Shown: positions 16,606 to 25,770, counted from the first letter of the stretch. The stretch: DNA of 55,989 nucleotides from Pseudobacteriovorax antillogorgiicola (GCA_945898195.1 CAMDHM010000014.1:1-55989); one strand, 5' to 3'. Made by a program: numbers and translations. Notes: generated by a model not told the origin, from the letters alone.

Positions 16606-17067
16606 ATGGTTCGCTCATCCCTACCCGTTCAATGTCTGATCCATGCAATGCCATGTATTTTTTTGACGCTCCTGCTGGGTGCGTGTTCGACGACGTTATC
16701 GGGGCGCCTCGAGGGGCCCGAGCTCGGCTCCGAGTCCCTTCGAGACGCGAGGGTAAATGTGACGCGCCTTGAGACGAGCTCCGCTGACGGCCCGAGCCCC
16801 GAAGAGCCGGCCTCCTTGATTTTGGTTCCTGAAGAGGATGGGTCGTTTGCAAGTTCAGAAAATCTTCCTAAGGGAAAATATTTAATCGAGGCCCTAGTTC
16901 CTGGATATGAGACCGTGTCTCAGCAACTTGATTTGAATAAGTCACAGCGGGTTAAATTGATCCTTAAGCCTTTGGGCCAGGCCCGGGCAAAAACTTCAGA
17001 AATGAATGGCGACCCTGCTGCAAGTAGGGGTGAGGGTGGCGCGGTTTTGACTCTGCCACAATTTTGA
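16606..17067 (+). CDS. Small lipoprotein with a carboxypeptidase-regulatory-like (beta-sandwich) domain
   Basis: A 153-residue lipoprotein. With the ATG at 16606 (GGAG 10 bases upstream) it has a compact signal peptide ending in LLLGAC, a good lipobox; the frame stays open back to a GTG at 16552, but that would give an overlong leader. The rest is one beta-sandwich-like domain. LPKGKYLIEALVPGYETVSQQLDL resembles the carboxypeptidase regulatory-like/PEGA pattern found in surface proteins, as does the DARVNVTRLE start. It lies 57 bases after the membrane-protein gene and 25 bases before the 1000-residue lipoprotein, which carries similar domains, so joint function at the envelope is likely but unproven. 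Confidence 0.72.
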   Translation: MVRSSLPVQCLIHAMPCIFLTLLLGACSTTLSGRLEGPELGSESLRDARVNVTRLETSSADGPSPEEPASLILVPEEDGSFASSENLPKGKYLIEALVPGYETVSQQLDLNKSQRVKLILKPLGQARAKTSEMNGDPAASRGEGGAVLTLPQF

Positions 17068-17092
17068 ATCTCATCCAATATTGGAGGTCGCA

Positions 17093-20000
17093 ATGTCGAC
17101 TTTAGCCATGATTAGAAGCCAACTCCTCGCAGTAGCAAGCCTCTCCATCGCTTTGACCGTCGCATCGTGTCGGCGCGAGGTGATAACCCCTTTGAAGTTT
17201 GAGGTCCGGACAAATCAAGGTGATCCGGTTCATGAGGCTCAGGTCAAGGTCGGCGGAAGAATCCTTGGCTCGACTGATGCCAAGGGGATGCTTGAAGTTA
17301 AGCCCGGCATTGTCGAAGACTCTCAGATTGCAATCGAGATCATAAAGACCAGTGATAGTTATTATTTCGCGCCACACATGGAAACGTTGGATCTGTCCAA
17401 GTCCTCGGCAAGGCCAATCGTCATAAAAGCCGTGATGTATTTTGTACCGAAGCCAAAGCCCGTTGACCCGGCGCCTGTGCCGCCAAACGTAGCTGTGGCT
17501 TCCCCGCTGCCTTCAGCATCGGCGGCACCGGCGGTGCAAGTCGTCGAACAACTCGTGCCACCATCTCCCTCCGCTGCTGCTGAAAATTCAGCCCAAGCAA
17601 CCGTGGCAAAAGTTGAAATTTCCCCTGAATTTCCGGAGAAATTAGAACCATCAAAGCTAGAAAAAATGGAAGACGCCAAACTAGCGCCCAAAAACAAAAT
17701 TCTTGTCACCTTTCATGTTTTTTCAGGAAACACGGGAATCCCGGGCGCAAAAATCACAGGAGTATCCGGATCGGGCGATCAGCCTGAAAAGAACTTGTGC
17801 GTAACCAATGTCAGAGGCCGATGTGCGGTAAAGCTTGACGCCGATTCTGCCTGGACCTTACGCGTTGCAAAGCAAGGCTACGTCCCCGAAAATCAGGAAC
17901 TTCAACTCGATCAGACCAACAAATTGGTACGCATTCACCTGCAAAATGGCCAGTCAATGGAGGTGCAGGCATTCGCGCGCGGCGTAATGACGACCTCCCC
18001 CCTGCAGGGCGTCGTGGTTTCGGTAGACGGTAAACCGGCGGGAACCACTGATAAGTCGGGCCGCTTCGTGTTTAACTTCAAGGGTAGTCCCGCCGGGAAG
18101 GGTATCGATACGCCGCGTTTAAAGGTCGAAATGGCTCCCCCGCGAGGATTTCTTCCAGAATCGACGGAATCCGAATTTGCTGCGACCGGAGATATTCATC
18201 TCGTTCGACATTTTGTCGGTGGCCTATCGAAGGCGCCTGTGGCCATGGTCGAGGACTCTCGCCAAAGTTCATCATCAACGGATTTTGCCTTGAATGCTGC
18301 CGTCGTGAAGTTGACTGAGACGGCACTGGACCGGAAAGTCTTCTCACGAAAAATTTTGGTGAGGGCCAACGCGAACCAAAAAAATCCTGACATGCGCCTT
18401 CGCCGGACTATTTCTCGGAGTGGCGACGGGACTCAAATTGAACTTGTCGTTGTCGATGCTAAGGGCATCGTCTTGGCTGCGGCAAAGGAGACCTTGACTG
18501 GTGATCCGACGAAGCCAGAGATGACGGCAAAGAATCAGATACAGGTGGATGGTCTCGTTGAGCGTTTAATGCGATCGCTGCCGTTTCAAGGTGTCGTTAT
18601 GGCCGCCGATAACGGCCAGATTCGGGCATTATTGCCTGGTCAACTGGCGGCAATCGTCAAGTCTGGTGATCGTTTTGATATTTTCGGCATTCAATTCGAC
18701 GCCCGTGCGCGCAGGCAAACCGTTGGCAATATTGGAAGTGCCAAAGTTCCTGGCGCCGCAATGACTTCTGCGGGGCAAGCGGCCTCAAGTGACTCGGGAG
18801 CCGAATTAACGCTGCTCCTCGAAAATGCTGCTACTGGAAAAGCAGTTAGCCGCGGGGACGTGGTCGTCATGCGGGGAATCGCCATCGAGATTCCTGAGAC
18901 GACTGAAAAAAACGAATCAAAGTCGGAGTCAAAACCAGCCAGAAAAATCGAGCAAAAGCTTGAGGCCAAGGTGACCGGCAGGGGCAAGTCAGGCACTCGC
19001 ATGCGAGATGGAACAACTTCACCCAACGAGGGTGCGGCCTCGGTGCTAGTGCTCAATAAATCCAGTGATGACCCACGCCCCGTTCCCCAGGCCAACGTCT
19101 ACTTTAACGATGTCTGGGTGGGAACGACCAACCCCAATGGGGTTGTTTATCTGCCGTCACAGTTGCAGGGTCTCGCCGGAAAGGTGTCTGTGGCTAAGGC
19201 AGGTTGGACATCAACCGCCGTCGATGCCAAGCCTGCCTCGGGACAGCAGCTGGAGGTCCCAATGCAAGCAGAAGACGCCCGCCTTCGTCTGGACTCGATT
19301 CCCTCGGGAGCATCCGTTTATCTCGATGGAAAATTGGCAGGAAAGACCCCCCTTGATACCAAGATTGATGGGGCAGGAGCCTTTCTGAAACTAGAGATAG
19401 CCGGTCCAGATGGCTATAAAAAGTATGGCACAATTTTAGAGGTTGACCCGGGAACCTTGGAACTCACCGGGCCTAGGGCTGTGCAGTTAGAAGAAGATCT
19501 GGTGGTAAAAGCCAAAAAATTGTCCGACGTCGGCAAGGTCACCGAAGCGATCGCCTTGCTCGCAAAGGTCCCCGCCAAGCACACGGACTATTTGGTGAGT
19601 CGTCATGTGGCTGGCGAATTGGCGTTAGGAAAACTAAACGATCCAGAACAAGCAGAACAATACTTCTCCAGCGTTACGTCGGCCCCTGAAGTGCGTGATT
19701 TCATCGACAAACGTTTTATTGGTGCACACATAAACGAGGGTATCGCGATTCACCTGATCGCGGAAAAGGCGTCGCGATCAAATCCAAAAGCTGCCGCTGA
19801 AGGGTTTGGAAAGGCTGCCGCCATCTTGGACCGCGCGGCCAAATACACCCGTTTTCTTCCAAAAAAAGATTTCAAACAATCCGTTCAGAATCTCGAATAC
19901 TTTCGTGCGTTGAGTTTTCACCGACGATGGCTTCTGATCAGTGATCAGGCGGCTCTTGAAAGTGCTAACCGAGCATGGCGTGATTACCTTGACGCGTTGA

Positions 20001-20095
20001 AACCAAATGACGATTCAGACAAACAGTCCAATATACTTTTAGCAAATGCCCGGATTTACTTGAAGCAAACACAGGCAGGACTTTCTAAGCGATGA
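17093..20095 (+). CDS. Large lipoprotein: carboxypeptidase-regulatory-like, FlgT-like, PEGA and TPR-like parts
   Basis: A 1000-residue lipoprotein with Cys26 in a VASC lipobox. Parts in order: a carboxypeptidase-regulatory-like domain (about 30-110); a P/A-rich linker (120-200); two further beta-sandwich units (200-375); a region ending LMRSLPFQGVVMAADNGQ and AAIVKSGDRFDIFG (about 430-600), which resembles the C-terminal barrel of FlgT/CsgG-type proteins; a K/E-rich linker; a beta-sandwich (650-720); a PEGA unit (about 730-790, RLRLDSIPSGASVYLDG); and a helical TPR-like end (800-1000). GGAGG lies five bases before the ATG at 17093. The stop overlaps the next gene (ATGA). It is probably a periplasmic or outer-membrane scaffold; the domain calls are by eye. 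Confidence 0.75.
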   Translation: MSTLAMIRSQLLAVASLSIALTVASCRREVITPLKFEVRTNQGDPVHEAQVKVGGRILGSTDAKGMLEVKPGIVEDSQIAIEIIKTSDSYYFAPHMETLDLSKSSARPIVIKAVMYFVPKPKPVDPAPVPPNVAVASPLPSASAAPAVQVVEQLVPPSPSAAAENSAQATVAKVEISPEFPEKLEPSKLEKMEDAKLAPKNKILVTFHVFSGNTGIPGAKITGVSGSGDQPEKNLCVTNVRGRCAVKLDADSAWTLRVAKQGYVPENQELQLDQTNKLVRIHLQNGQSMEVQAFARGVMTTSPLQGVVVSVDGKPAGTTDKSGRFVFNFKGSPAGKGIDTPRLKVEMAPPRGFLPESTESEFAATGDIHLVRHFVGGLSKAPVAMVEDSRQSSSSTDFALNAAVVKLTETALDRKVFSRKILVRANANQKNPDMRLRRTISRSGDGTQIELVVVDAKGIVLAAAKETLTGDPTKPEMTAKNQIQVDGLVERLMRSLPFQGVVMAADNGQIRALLPGQLAAIVKSGDRFDIFGIQFDARARRQTVGNIGSAKVPGAAMTSAGQAASSDSGAELTLLLENAATGKAVSRGDVVVMRGIAIEIPETTEKNESKSESKPARKIEQKLEAKVTGRGKSGTRMRDGTTSPNEGAASVLVLNKSSDDPRPVPQANVYFNDVWVGTTNPNGVVYLPSQLQGLAGKVSVAKAGWTSTAVDAKPASGQQLEVPMQAEDARLRLDSIPSGASVYLDGKLAGKTPLDTKIDGAGAFLKLEIAGPDGYKKYGTILEVDPGTLELTGPRAVQLEEDLVVKAKKLSDVGKVTEAIALLAKVPAKHTDYLVSRHVAGELALGKLNDPEQAEQYFSSVTSAPEVRDFIDKRFIGAHINEGIAIHLIAEKASRSNPKAAAEGFGKAAAILDRAAKYTRFLPKKDFKQSVQNLEYFRALSFHRRWLLISDQAALESANRAWRDYLDALKPNDDSDKQSNILLANARIYLKQTQAGLSKR

Positions 20096-21480
20096 GTATA
20101 CGTTCGCTGCGCATATCGATGGGACTCCTCTTCATCATTGGATCTGTTGCCAGTTGCACGACCAGTGGGCGGAAGTGGTCGCCATCAAATTGGTTTGGAC
20201 GATATTTCAAGAAGGATTCCCGGGACAATCTGGTGGACTTCAAGGCGTCTGACGCGTCGTACTTTCCACTTTTCATCAAACGTTTTTTCCCAGGATCATC
20301 CTATTTTGAAAGCCACTTTCCTCTAATCTCGAACGCACGTCAGGGTGTTCAGATGGTCGAAGTTCGAAAGCTAACCGGCACCGATGATGCCATGAATGAG
20401 GCCAACTTGAGTTGGTCTGCAGATGGCGTTTACCTCGGTTTTGAAGTGATTGGGACCGAGAATCGAAGGATCCTGCTAAAAGATTTAATGGGAGACTTCG
20501 CCCGTGAACTGATGGTTTTGCCGGCGGCAATGTCCGGAAATTTCCTTGAGGGGATTTCTGGCAATGGCAATTCAATGACATCCTTTAATGCGGGCCTGCG
20601 TTGGTCCCGCGATAGCAACCGATTTGCTTTTGTGTCAAATGGCGGAGTAGGTGAATTCAATATCTATGTTGGGAGCGTTGCCGGGGGCGAAAAAACCGTC
20701 GCATCAAGTCGTGCCAAAAATGGCTACGCTTCATGGAACCCAGCCGGAAGTGAGATTGCATTTGTTAGTTCCCGCAAGGGAACTGCAAAAATCTATGTTG
20801 TCGAAGTTGATGATCAGAACGTGCTTCAGGTCAGCGATTCAACCGAAACCGATCTTTTTCCCGAGTGGTATCCGGATGGCAAGAAGATTGTGTTTTCGAG
20901 CGGTGATGCGCACAATCACGATGTGGTGATGGTTCGGCGAAACGCCGTTGGGAGTGGCTGGAGCAAGCCCTTCAATATTACGAAAAGTGATGCCGATGAA
21001 CTCCGTCCTACGGTCTCTCCAGACGGCCGATTCATCGCGTTTTACAGTGCAGCGCGTCAACTTACAGAGGACTCCTTTGTTGAGGGTCTGCAGTGGAATG
21101 TTCACGTCGTGCCGACCGATGCACGGTCATTTCCCCTTTCGGACGAGATCCTCACCAAGTATCTCGTTGCCCGGGATGTTGTCGTCGATCTCAATACGGG
21201 ACCCGCTTGGACACCGGATGGTCGCAAGGTGATCTATGTGAAGCGTGACCCAGCACTTTTCAACCCGATTTATGCCTACGATCTCTTTGAGGGAAAGACA
21301 TATTATTTTAAGACCAATACCAAAATGAATCGTGACATTATGATGTCAAAACTTGGCGTATTGAGTTTTCGTGCTCAGGTTGGAGCGTGGGACAAAGTGT
21401 TTGTAGCGTTGACAAATCAAGGCGTCCAGTTGCAGGGGAGAGCCCCCCAACAGGCTAGACCAGTGTTTTTGCAGAATTAG
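20092..21480 (+). CDS. TolB-like beta-propeller lipoprotein
   Basis: A 462-residue lipoprotein with Cys22 in a VASC lipobox. From residue 80 onward it carries repeated propeller blades of the PD40/WD40-like type found in TolB: LSWSADGVYLGF, LRWSRDSNRFAFVS, ASWNPAGSEIAFVSSRKG, PEWYPDGKKIVFSSG, PTVSPDGRFIAFYS and PAWTPDGRKVIYVK. Six blades can be counted. The real TolB is a soluble periplasmic protein beside tolQRA-pal, which are not present here, so this is a paralogue rather than tolB itself. It overlaps the upstream large lipoprotein by four bases and is followed after nine bases by a solute-binding protein that begins with the same residues, MSIRS. Confidence 0.83.
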   Translation: MSIRSLRISMGLLFIIGSVASCTTSGRKWSPSNWFGRYFKKDSRDNLVDFKASDASYFPLFIKRFFPGSSYFESHFPLISNARQGVQMVEVRKLTGTDDAMNEANLSWSADGVYLGFEVIGTENRRILLKDLMGDFARELMVLPAAMSGNFLEGISGNGNSMTSFNAGLRWSRDSNRFAFVSNGGVGEFNIYVGSVAGGEKTVASSRAKNGYASWNPAGSEIAFVSSRKGTAKIYVVEVDDQNVLQVSDSTETDLFPEWYPDGKKIVFSSGDAHNHDVVMVRRNAVGSGWSKPFNITKSDADELRPTVSPDGRFIAFYSAARQLTEDSFVEGLQWNVHVVPTDARSFPLSDEILTKYLVARDVVVDLNTGPAWTPDGRKVIYVKRDPALFNPIYAYDLFEGKTYYFKTNTKMNRDIMMSKLGVLSFRAQVGAWDKVFVALTNQGVQLQGRAPQQARPVFLQN

Positions 21481-21489
21481 GGGCCAAGT

Positions 21490-23109
21490 ATGTCCATTCG
21501 TAGTTTTTTAATCATCGGTGGTCTGATTTTTTCTGGCAGCTCAATGGCTGCCGATAATCGAATGGTCTACGGCGAGACCGGACGTCTTGAGACATATGAT
21601 CCATACTCGGCCCATGAGGCTACCGCGCAGCGTTTATCGGATCTTGTTTTTGATGGATTGGTTGACCTAAGCCGCAGCGGCGATTACGCGCCGGCACTGG
21701 CAACCAGCTGGGAGGTTTCAAAAGCAGGAACCGAGGTTATTTTTAATCTTCGCAATAATGTCACCTGGCATCATGCTGCAGCGGGCGCGAAGGCTTCGGA
21801 TAAGGCAGTCGGAAAGGATGCTGGCGCACCGTTTCAGGCCAAGGACGTTGTTGCCACCGTGAACTTTTTGGTCCAAGGCCGCTCTGGCATTCCGAATTCG
21901 GAACGATTTTCGGGGATTTCCTCCGCCGAGGAATTGGAGCCATTGAGGGTCAAAATTTCTTTGCGCCGCGCTGTTTCTGATCCCCTGCGTATGCTGATGT
22001 TCAAAGTTCTTCCCGCGTCAGCCTTTGTGGGTAACAAACCGGGCGCCTTATTCCGCGAGAGTTCCTTCGCCCAGCATCCAATTGGAACAGGCCCCTATCA
22101 ATTCATAAAATCAAACAAGCAGGGTGAAGTTCTTTTGCGGGCTAACTCGTCGTATTTTGGCGGAATTCCAAAGATCGAGACCATTGTGATGAAGAGCTAC
22201 GCCGATCAGAGTGTTATGGCGCAGTCGCTCATGTTCAATGCCCTGGACTTAATTACCTATGTCAGCCCACGAGACCTTGGCGAAATTATGGCGGACAAAC
22301 GCCTGTTGCTGCTCCCCTATGATGCCTTGTCCTACAGTTTTGTGGCCCTGAATACTTCTCGTCCGGCACTGAGCGATCGCCGTGTGCGTCAGGCTTTGGC
22401 CCTTGCCGTTAATCGCAAAGAAATGATGGACGCATTTTTTCAGGGACGTGGGCGGCTAATTTCCGGGCCGTTCCCGCCGACCTCATGGGCTTACAACCTG
22501 GATGTCCCAGGGGTCAGCTATGACCTTGCGCGAGCGCGCCAGCTTTTGGAATCTGCAGGATACGTCGATAGAAACGCCGATGGAATTCTCGAAGATAGTA
22601 AGGGTGTACCCTTGAAGCTTTCGATCGTGGTTCCAGTGTCTGGGGAAGGCGAGACTTTGAAGAAGATTGTGTTGGGCCTACAATCTTATTTTACGAAGGC
22701 TGGAATTAAGATTGAGATGCAATTTTTGGATTGGGTGGCGTGGAAGAAACGAGTTCTTTTTGAGCACGACTATGATTTGACGTTGGCATCGTGGAGTTTT
22801 GATGACGCCAGCAACATCATGAGTCTCTTTCATTCTAGTAGTAGTGGTCCCTGGGGCAATAACTTTGTGCAATTGAAGAACAAAAGTATTGATTCGCTGT
22901 TGACCGAATCCGATGCGACAAATGACTTTGAGAAGAAGCGTGCCATCAATCACAAGATTCATGCGGTTATCGCGGAAGAGACACCTTACATATTTTTGTG
23001 GACACTGACGCATCACGCGGCCTTTCAGGAGAATTTGAGCGGTGTTCGAATCGAGCCATATTCATTCTTCAAATATGTGACAGGCTGGAACATTCAAAAG
23101 CGCCTTTAA
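21490..23109 (+). CDS. Family 5 extracellular solute-binding protein (DppA/OppA-like), no transporter nearby
   Basis: A 539-residue protein of the peptide/nickel-binding (SBP_bac_5) family. It has a signal peptide cleaved after SSMA-A, then the usual order: ETYDPYSAHE, LSDLVFDGLVDL, LATSWEVS, FNLRNNVTWH, PIGTGPYQF, VRQALALAVNRKEM, ARQLLESAGY, and YDLTLASWSFDD. It keeps the family's length and fold, so ligand binding is plausible, most likely a peptide or oligosaccharide. No ABC permease or ATPase gene adjoins it, and it sits downstream of lipoproteins and upstream of a PilZ gene, so it may serve as a sensor or periplasmic partner rather than an importer subunit. AGGGG precedes the ATG. Confidence 0.88.
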   Translation: MSIRSFLIIGGLIFSGSSMAADNRMVYGETGRLETYDPYSAHEATAQRLSDLVFDGLVDLSRSGDYAPALATSWEVSKAGTEVIFNLRNNVTWHHAAAGAKASDKAVGKDAGAPFQAKDVVATVNFLVQGRSGIPNSERFSGISSAEELEPLRVKISLRRAVSDPLRMLMFKVLPASAFVGNKPGALFRESSFAQHPIGTGPYQFIKSNKQGEVLLRANSSYFGGIPKIETIVMKSYADQSVMAQSLMFNALDLITYVSPRDLGEIMADKRLLLLPYDALSYSFVALNTSRPALSDRRVRQALALAVNRKEMMDAFFQGRGRLISGPFPPTSWAYNLDVPGVSYDLARARQLLESAGYVDRNADGILEDSKGVPLKLSIVVPVSGEGETLKKIVLGLQSYFTKAGIKIEMQFLDWVAWKKRVLFEHDYDLTLASWSFDDASNIMSLFHSSSSGPWGNNFVQLKNKSIDSLLTESDATNDFEKKRAINHKIHAVIAEETPYIFLWTLTHHAAFQENLSGVRIEPYSFFKYVTGWNIQKRL

Positions 23110-23123
23110 GCGGGAGCAAAGCG

Positions 23124-24005
23124 ATGGCCGGAGAAAAGAAAAATCCTAGGAATGGCCGCGAGGAATCGGATGGCGGCTTTGGCGGTGTTGCGGATTACCT
23201 TTCAGCTCCGAAAAAAAAGCTGAAGTCGTATATTGTGATGAGCCTCGCATCCAATGTTTCGGAAGACCACAAAGCGGATTTGCTGAAGTATTTATCGACC
23301 CTGTCAAAGGTCTTTGTTCTGGCTCAACCGAAGGATCCCGATGAGCTAGCGCGCCAGATATCTCGGCAGGTTCACCTGATGATCCTGGACGACTCTTTTG
23401 CGCCTCGCGACCGTTTGCTCAAATTGGTTAAGTTTATGAAAGAAAAAAAGGGATCCGAAAGTTTGCCGGTTTTGTTTTTGACTCGCGAGCCTAAGGCAAT
23501 GACGACTTCGTACCGGGATATCCTGGTGGCCCATCAGGAAAATGATGATTACATGGACCTTAATGGCCAAAATTCCGTGGAACTTGTCGCTCGGATTAAA
23601 CAGGCCCTTGAGTTTAGAAATCGGCGCCGTAGCCGTCGTTTCAAAGTGAATCTCCCTGTGTCTTTCCAGGTTCTTGGAACTGACGAATGGCAAAAGGGGA
23701 CTCTATTGGATCTCAGCCTTCACGGCGCAATGCTCAGCGCAAATGAACCAAAAGTCGCCTTTGATTTAAAGTCACAGGTGCGGATTCAAATTCCAGTTGG
23801 TGATGTTTTCGTGCCGGCAGAAGGCGAAATTTTTCGATTGTCTGCTCGGGTTCGCCGGTTATCAATAACGGCGGTGGGTGCAGGCTTGAGTTTTGAACAT
23901 GTCACGGAGCGTCAGGTGACGTTACTAACAACGTTTGTGACGGCACTTGCATCGGCGCAATCTCTAGATCGCGATCTTAATAATTCAACCGGCTTGTTAG
24001 ATTAG
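23124..24005 (+). CDS. Receiver-like domain fused to a PilZ (c-di-GMP-binding) domain
   Basis: A 293-residue protein. The first half (about 35-165) has the alternating strand-helix pattern of a response-regulator receiver (SYIVMSLASN, VHLMILDDSF, LPVLFLTREP), but the acidic pair is missing at the first strand and the switch residues are weak, so phosphorylation is doubtful; ILDDS keeps a possible phospho-Asp. The second half is PilZ: RRSRRFKV provides the arginine motif and DLSLHGAML the DxSxxG motif, both needed to bind c-di-GMP. ATG 23124 is chosen because GGGAG lies 8 bases upstream. It ends the envelope cluster and overlaps galE by nine bases tail to tail. It probably relays c-di-GMP to this cluster; the partner is unknown. 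Confidence 0.85.
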   Translation: MAGEKKNPRNGREESDGGFGGVADYLSAPKKKLKSYIVMSLASNVSEDHKADLLKYLSTLSKVFVLAQPKDPDELARQISRQVHLMILDDSFAPRDRLLKLVKFMKEKKGSESLPVLFLTREPKAMTTSYRDILVAHQENDDYMDLNGQNSVELVARIKQALEFRNRRRSRRFKVNLPVSFQVLGTDEWQKGTLLDLSLHGAMLSANEPKVAFDLKSQVRIQIPVGDVFVPAEGEIFRLSARVRRLSITAVGAGLSFEHVTERQVTLLTTFVTALASAQSLDRDLNNSTGLLD

Positions 24006-24998
24006 CGAGTTTTCCCAGCGAACGGCGTGCTGCACGATTTTTGTTAGGTCGTCATATTGCGGTTTCCAACCAAGAACTTCCTTGATCTTTCGGTTGTCGG
24101 CGACGGAGGACGAGATGTCGCCAGGCCGACGTGGTTCCAATTTCACCTCGAGGCGTTTGCCGGTCACATTTTCGATCGATTTGACGACCTCTAAAACCGA
24201 AAATCCATGTCCGTAGCCACAGTTGAAGGTATCCGAAGTCCCGCCACGGGTCAGGTGCGTCATCGCAGCAAGATGGGCCGAAGCCAAGTCTTCGACGTGG
24301 ATGTAATCCCGCACTCCAGTGCCGTCGGCCGTGTCGTAGTCCGTACCAAAAACGCTCAATGATTTCCGTTTGCCGCAGACTACTTCCGAGGCGATTTTGA
24401 TCAGGTGTGTGGCGCTTTTGGATTTCTGTCCCTGGCGCCCCTCTGGGTCAGCGCCCGCCACATTAAAGTAGCGGAGGATCACATAGTTCAAACCAGTGGC
24501 GGCGGCGATGTCTTGAAGCATCACTTCCGTGATCATTTTTGAACGCGAGTAGGGGTTCGAGGGATCAAGGCGGTGATGTTCGGATGCCGGAACAGGGGCC
24601 GCCTCGCCATAGACGGAACCGGTCGAGGAAAAGATAAAGTTTTTGACCCCGGCTCCAACGCTGGCACCAATCAGGGCCAGGCTGGCTCCGACATTATTCT
24701 CGTAATATTTGATCGGACTGGCAACTGATTCGGGCACCACGGTTGATGCTGCAAAATGCATCACGGTGGTGATGTGATGATCGCGAATGATTTTAGTGAC
24801 AATGTCCTTGTCGCCGCAGTTGCCCTCCACAAGAAGTTCATTGCGAACGAGCAGATCCCTGAATCCCGTGGACAGGTTGTCGAGGACGATAGCTTTGTGG
24901 CCAGCATCCGTTAACTGACGTGCCACATGGCTACCAATGTAGCCGCATCCACCAGTGACCAAAACGGTTTCCGATTTTTTCGGAGCCTCAGTTTTCAT
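23997..24998 (-). CDS. galE: UDP-glucose 4-epimerase
   Basis: A 333-residue short-chain dehydrogenase-type epimerase that interconverts UDP-glucose and UDP-galactose (or the N-acetyl forms) for surface polysaccharide. The NAD-binding motif TGGCGYIG is at residues 15-22; the catalytic serine is in FSSTGSVYG and the tyrosine-lysine pair in NPYSRSK. Downstream, YFNVAGADPEGRQG, DYIHVEDLA and NCGYGHGFSV are typical of GalE. The ATG at 24998 overlaps the end of the acyltransferase gene by 11 bases, so it belongs to the same long minus-strand run. Its stop overlaps the convergent receiver-PilZ gene. Confidence 0.94.
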   Translation of the reverse strand: MKTEAPKKSETVLVTGGCGYIGSHVARQLTDAGHKAIVLDNLSTGFRDLLVRNELLVEGNCGDKDIVTKIIRDHHITTVMHFAASTVVPESVASPIKYYENNVGASLALIGASVGAGVKNFIFSSTGSVYGEAAPVPASEHHRLDPSNPYSRSKMITEVMLQDIAAATGLNYVILRYFNVAGADPEGRQGQKSKSATHLIKIASEVVCGKRKSLSVFGTDYDTADGTGVRDYIHVEDLASAHLAAMTHLTRGGTSDTFNCGYGHGFSVLEVVKSIENVTGKRLEVKLEPRRPGDISSSVADNRKIKEVLGWKPQYDDLTKIVQHAVRWENSLI

Positions 24999-25770
24999 GG
25001 GCGATGGCCTCACCAATCAATTGTTGCATTCGCTTGGTCAATTTTAAATGCCAGGCTTCCAAACGCTTGGCGTTCACTTCGGGGTTCACATCCATTTTAG
25101 GTGGACGCATTGTCTCGCTCAGGTAGTGAACCAGTTTAACAGGCCGTGGAATGATGCTCAGACCGATTCCGCGTGCCAGCGGAAAAGGCAAACGCAGTTT
25201 GTCGTAAATCAGAGTCGTTAAGAAATTTGGGTAAATCGCGAAAAGATCATCGGCCCTGGGGCATGCAGCAAGAATGATGGGAACCTGGGCTTCCATTGCG
25301 AGGCGTGCAAAGCCCCTGCGTTTACGCCAGCGGACTTGGTAGCGTTCGTCAGAGGTGCGCAGTGCTTCTTGCATTCCACCGGGGGCAACGGCAACGATAT
25401 TACCATCCGATAGAAGTTGTTTGGCACTGTCATGGCTGCCCTGCACTGATCCGAAGAAATTCATAATATTGCCGAGATAGGGAACACGCCAGAATGCACG
25501 ATCGACCAGAGGACGCACAACCCGTCGGGAATTCTGATAGATCGCGCCAAACAAAAGTAGGATGTCGTAGGTCGCCAGGCTATGGTTGGTGACCAAGATG
25601 TAGGGCCCTGATTTCGGGAGATTACGGAGCCCGACAACCTGATGGCGATGGTAGGTTTGAAGCGTCCGCAAGAGTGGCATCAAAAGCGGAATTCTTTTGT
25701 TGACCTCGGACGTATCCTCAACCGGCGGAACCAGCGCGGGCAGATTTTTTTTGCTGGTTTTTTGTGTCAT
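24988..25770 (-). CDS. PlsC-like lysophospholipid/diacylglycerol acyltransferase
   Basis: A 260-residue acyltransferase with the catalytic NHSLATYD at residues 62-69 (NHx5D; the family's HxxxxD is H63-D69) and the acceptor-loop glycines in VAVAPGGMQEAL. A downstream VPIILAACPRADD segment is also typical. PGG-EA instead of EGTR is closer to the DGAT/HhtA-like subgroup than to classical PlsC. The protein is membrane-associated without a clear membrane-spanning helix. It would acylate a glycerolipid or another envelope acceptor; the substrate is not predictable. It lies 12 bases after dapF and overlaps galE, within the eight-gene minus-strand run. Confidence 0.82.
   Translation of the reverse strand: MTQKTSKKNLPALVPPVEDTSEVNKRIPLLMPLLRTLQTYHRHQVVGLRNLPKSGPYILVTNHSLATYDILLLFGAIYQNSRRVVRPLVDRAFWRVPYLGNIMNFFGSVQGSHDSAKQLLSDGNIVAVAPGGMQEALRTSDERYQVRWRKRRGFARLAMEAQVPIILAACPRADDLFAIYPNFLTTLIYDKLRLPFPLARGIGLSIIPRPVKLVHYLSETMRPPKMDVNPEVNAKRLEAWHLKLTKRMQQLIGEAIAHEN

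Noticed and set aside
17093-20095. Calling the large lipoprotein flgT
   Set aside because: Only one region is FlgT-like; PEGA and TPR parts and length do not fit FlgT.
20092-21480. Calling the propeller lipoprotein tolB
   Set aside because: It is a lipoprotein and lacks tolQRA and pal neighbours and the TolB N-terminal domain.
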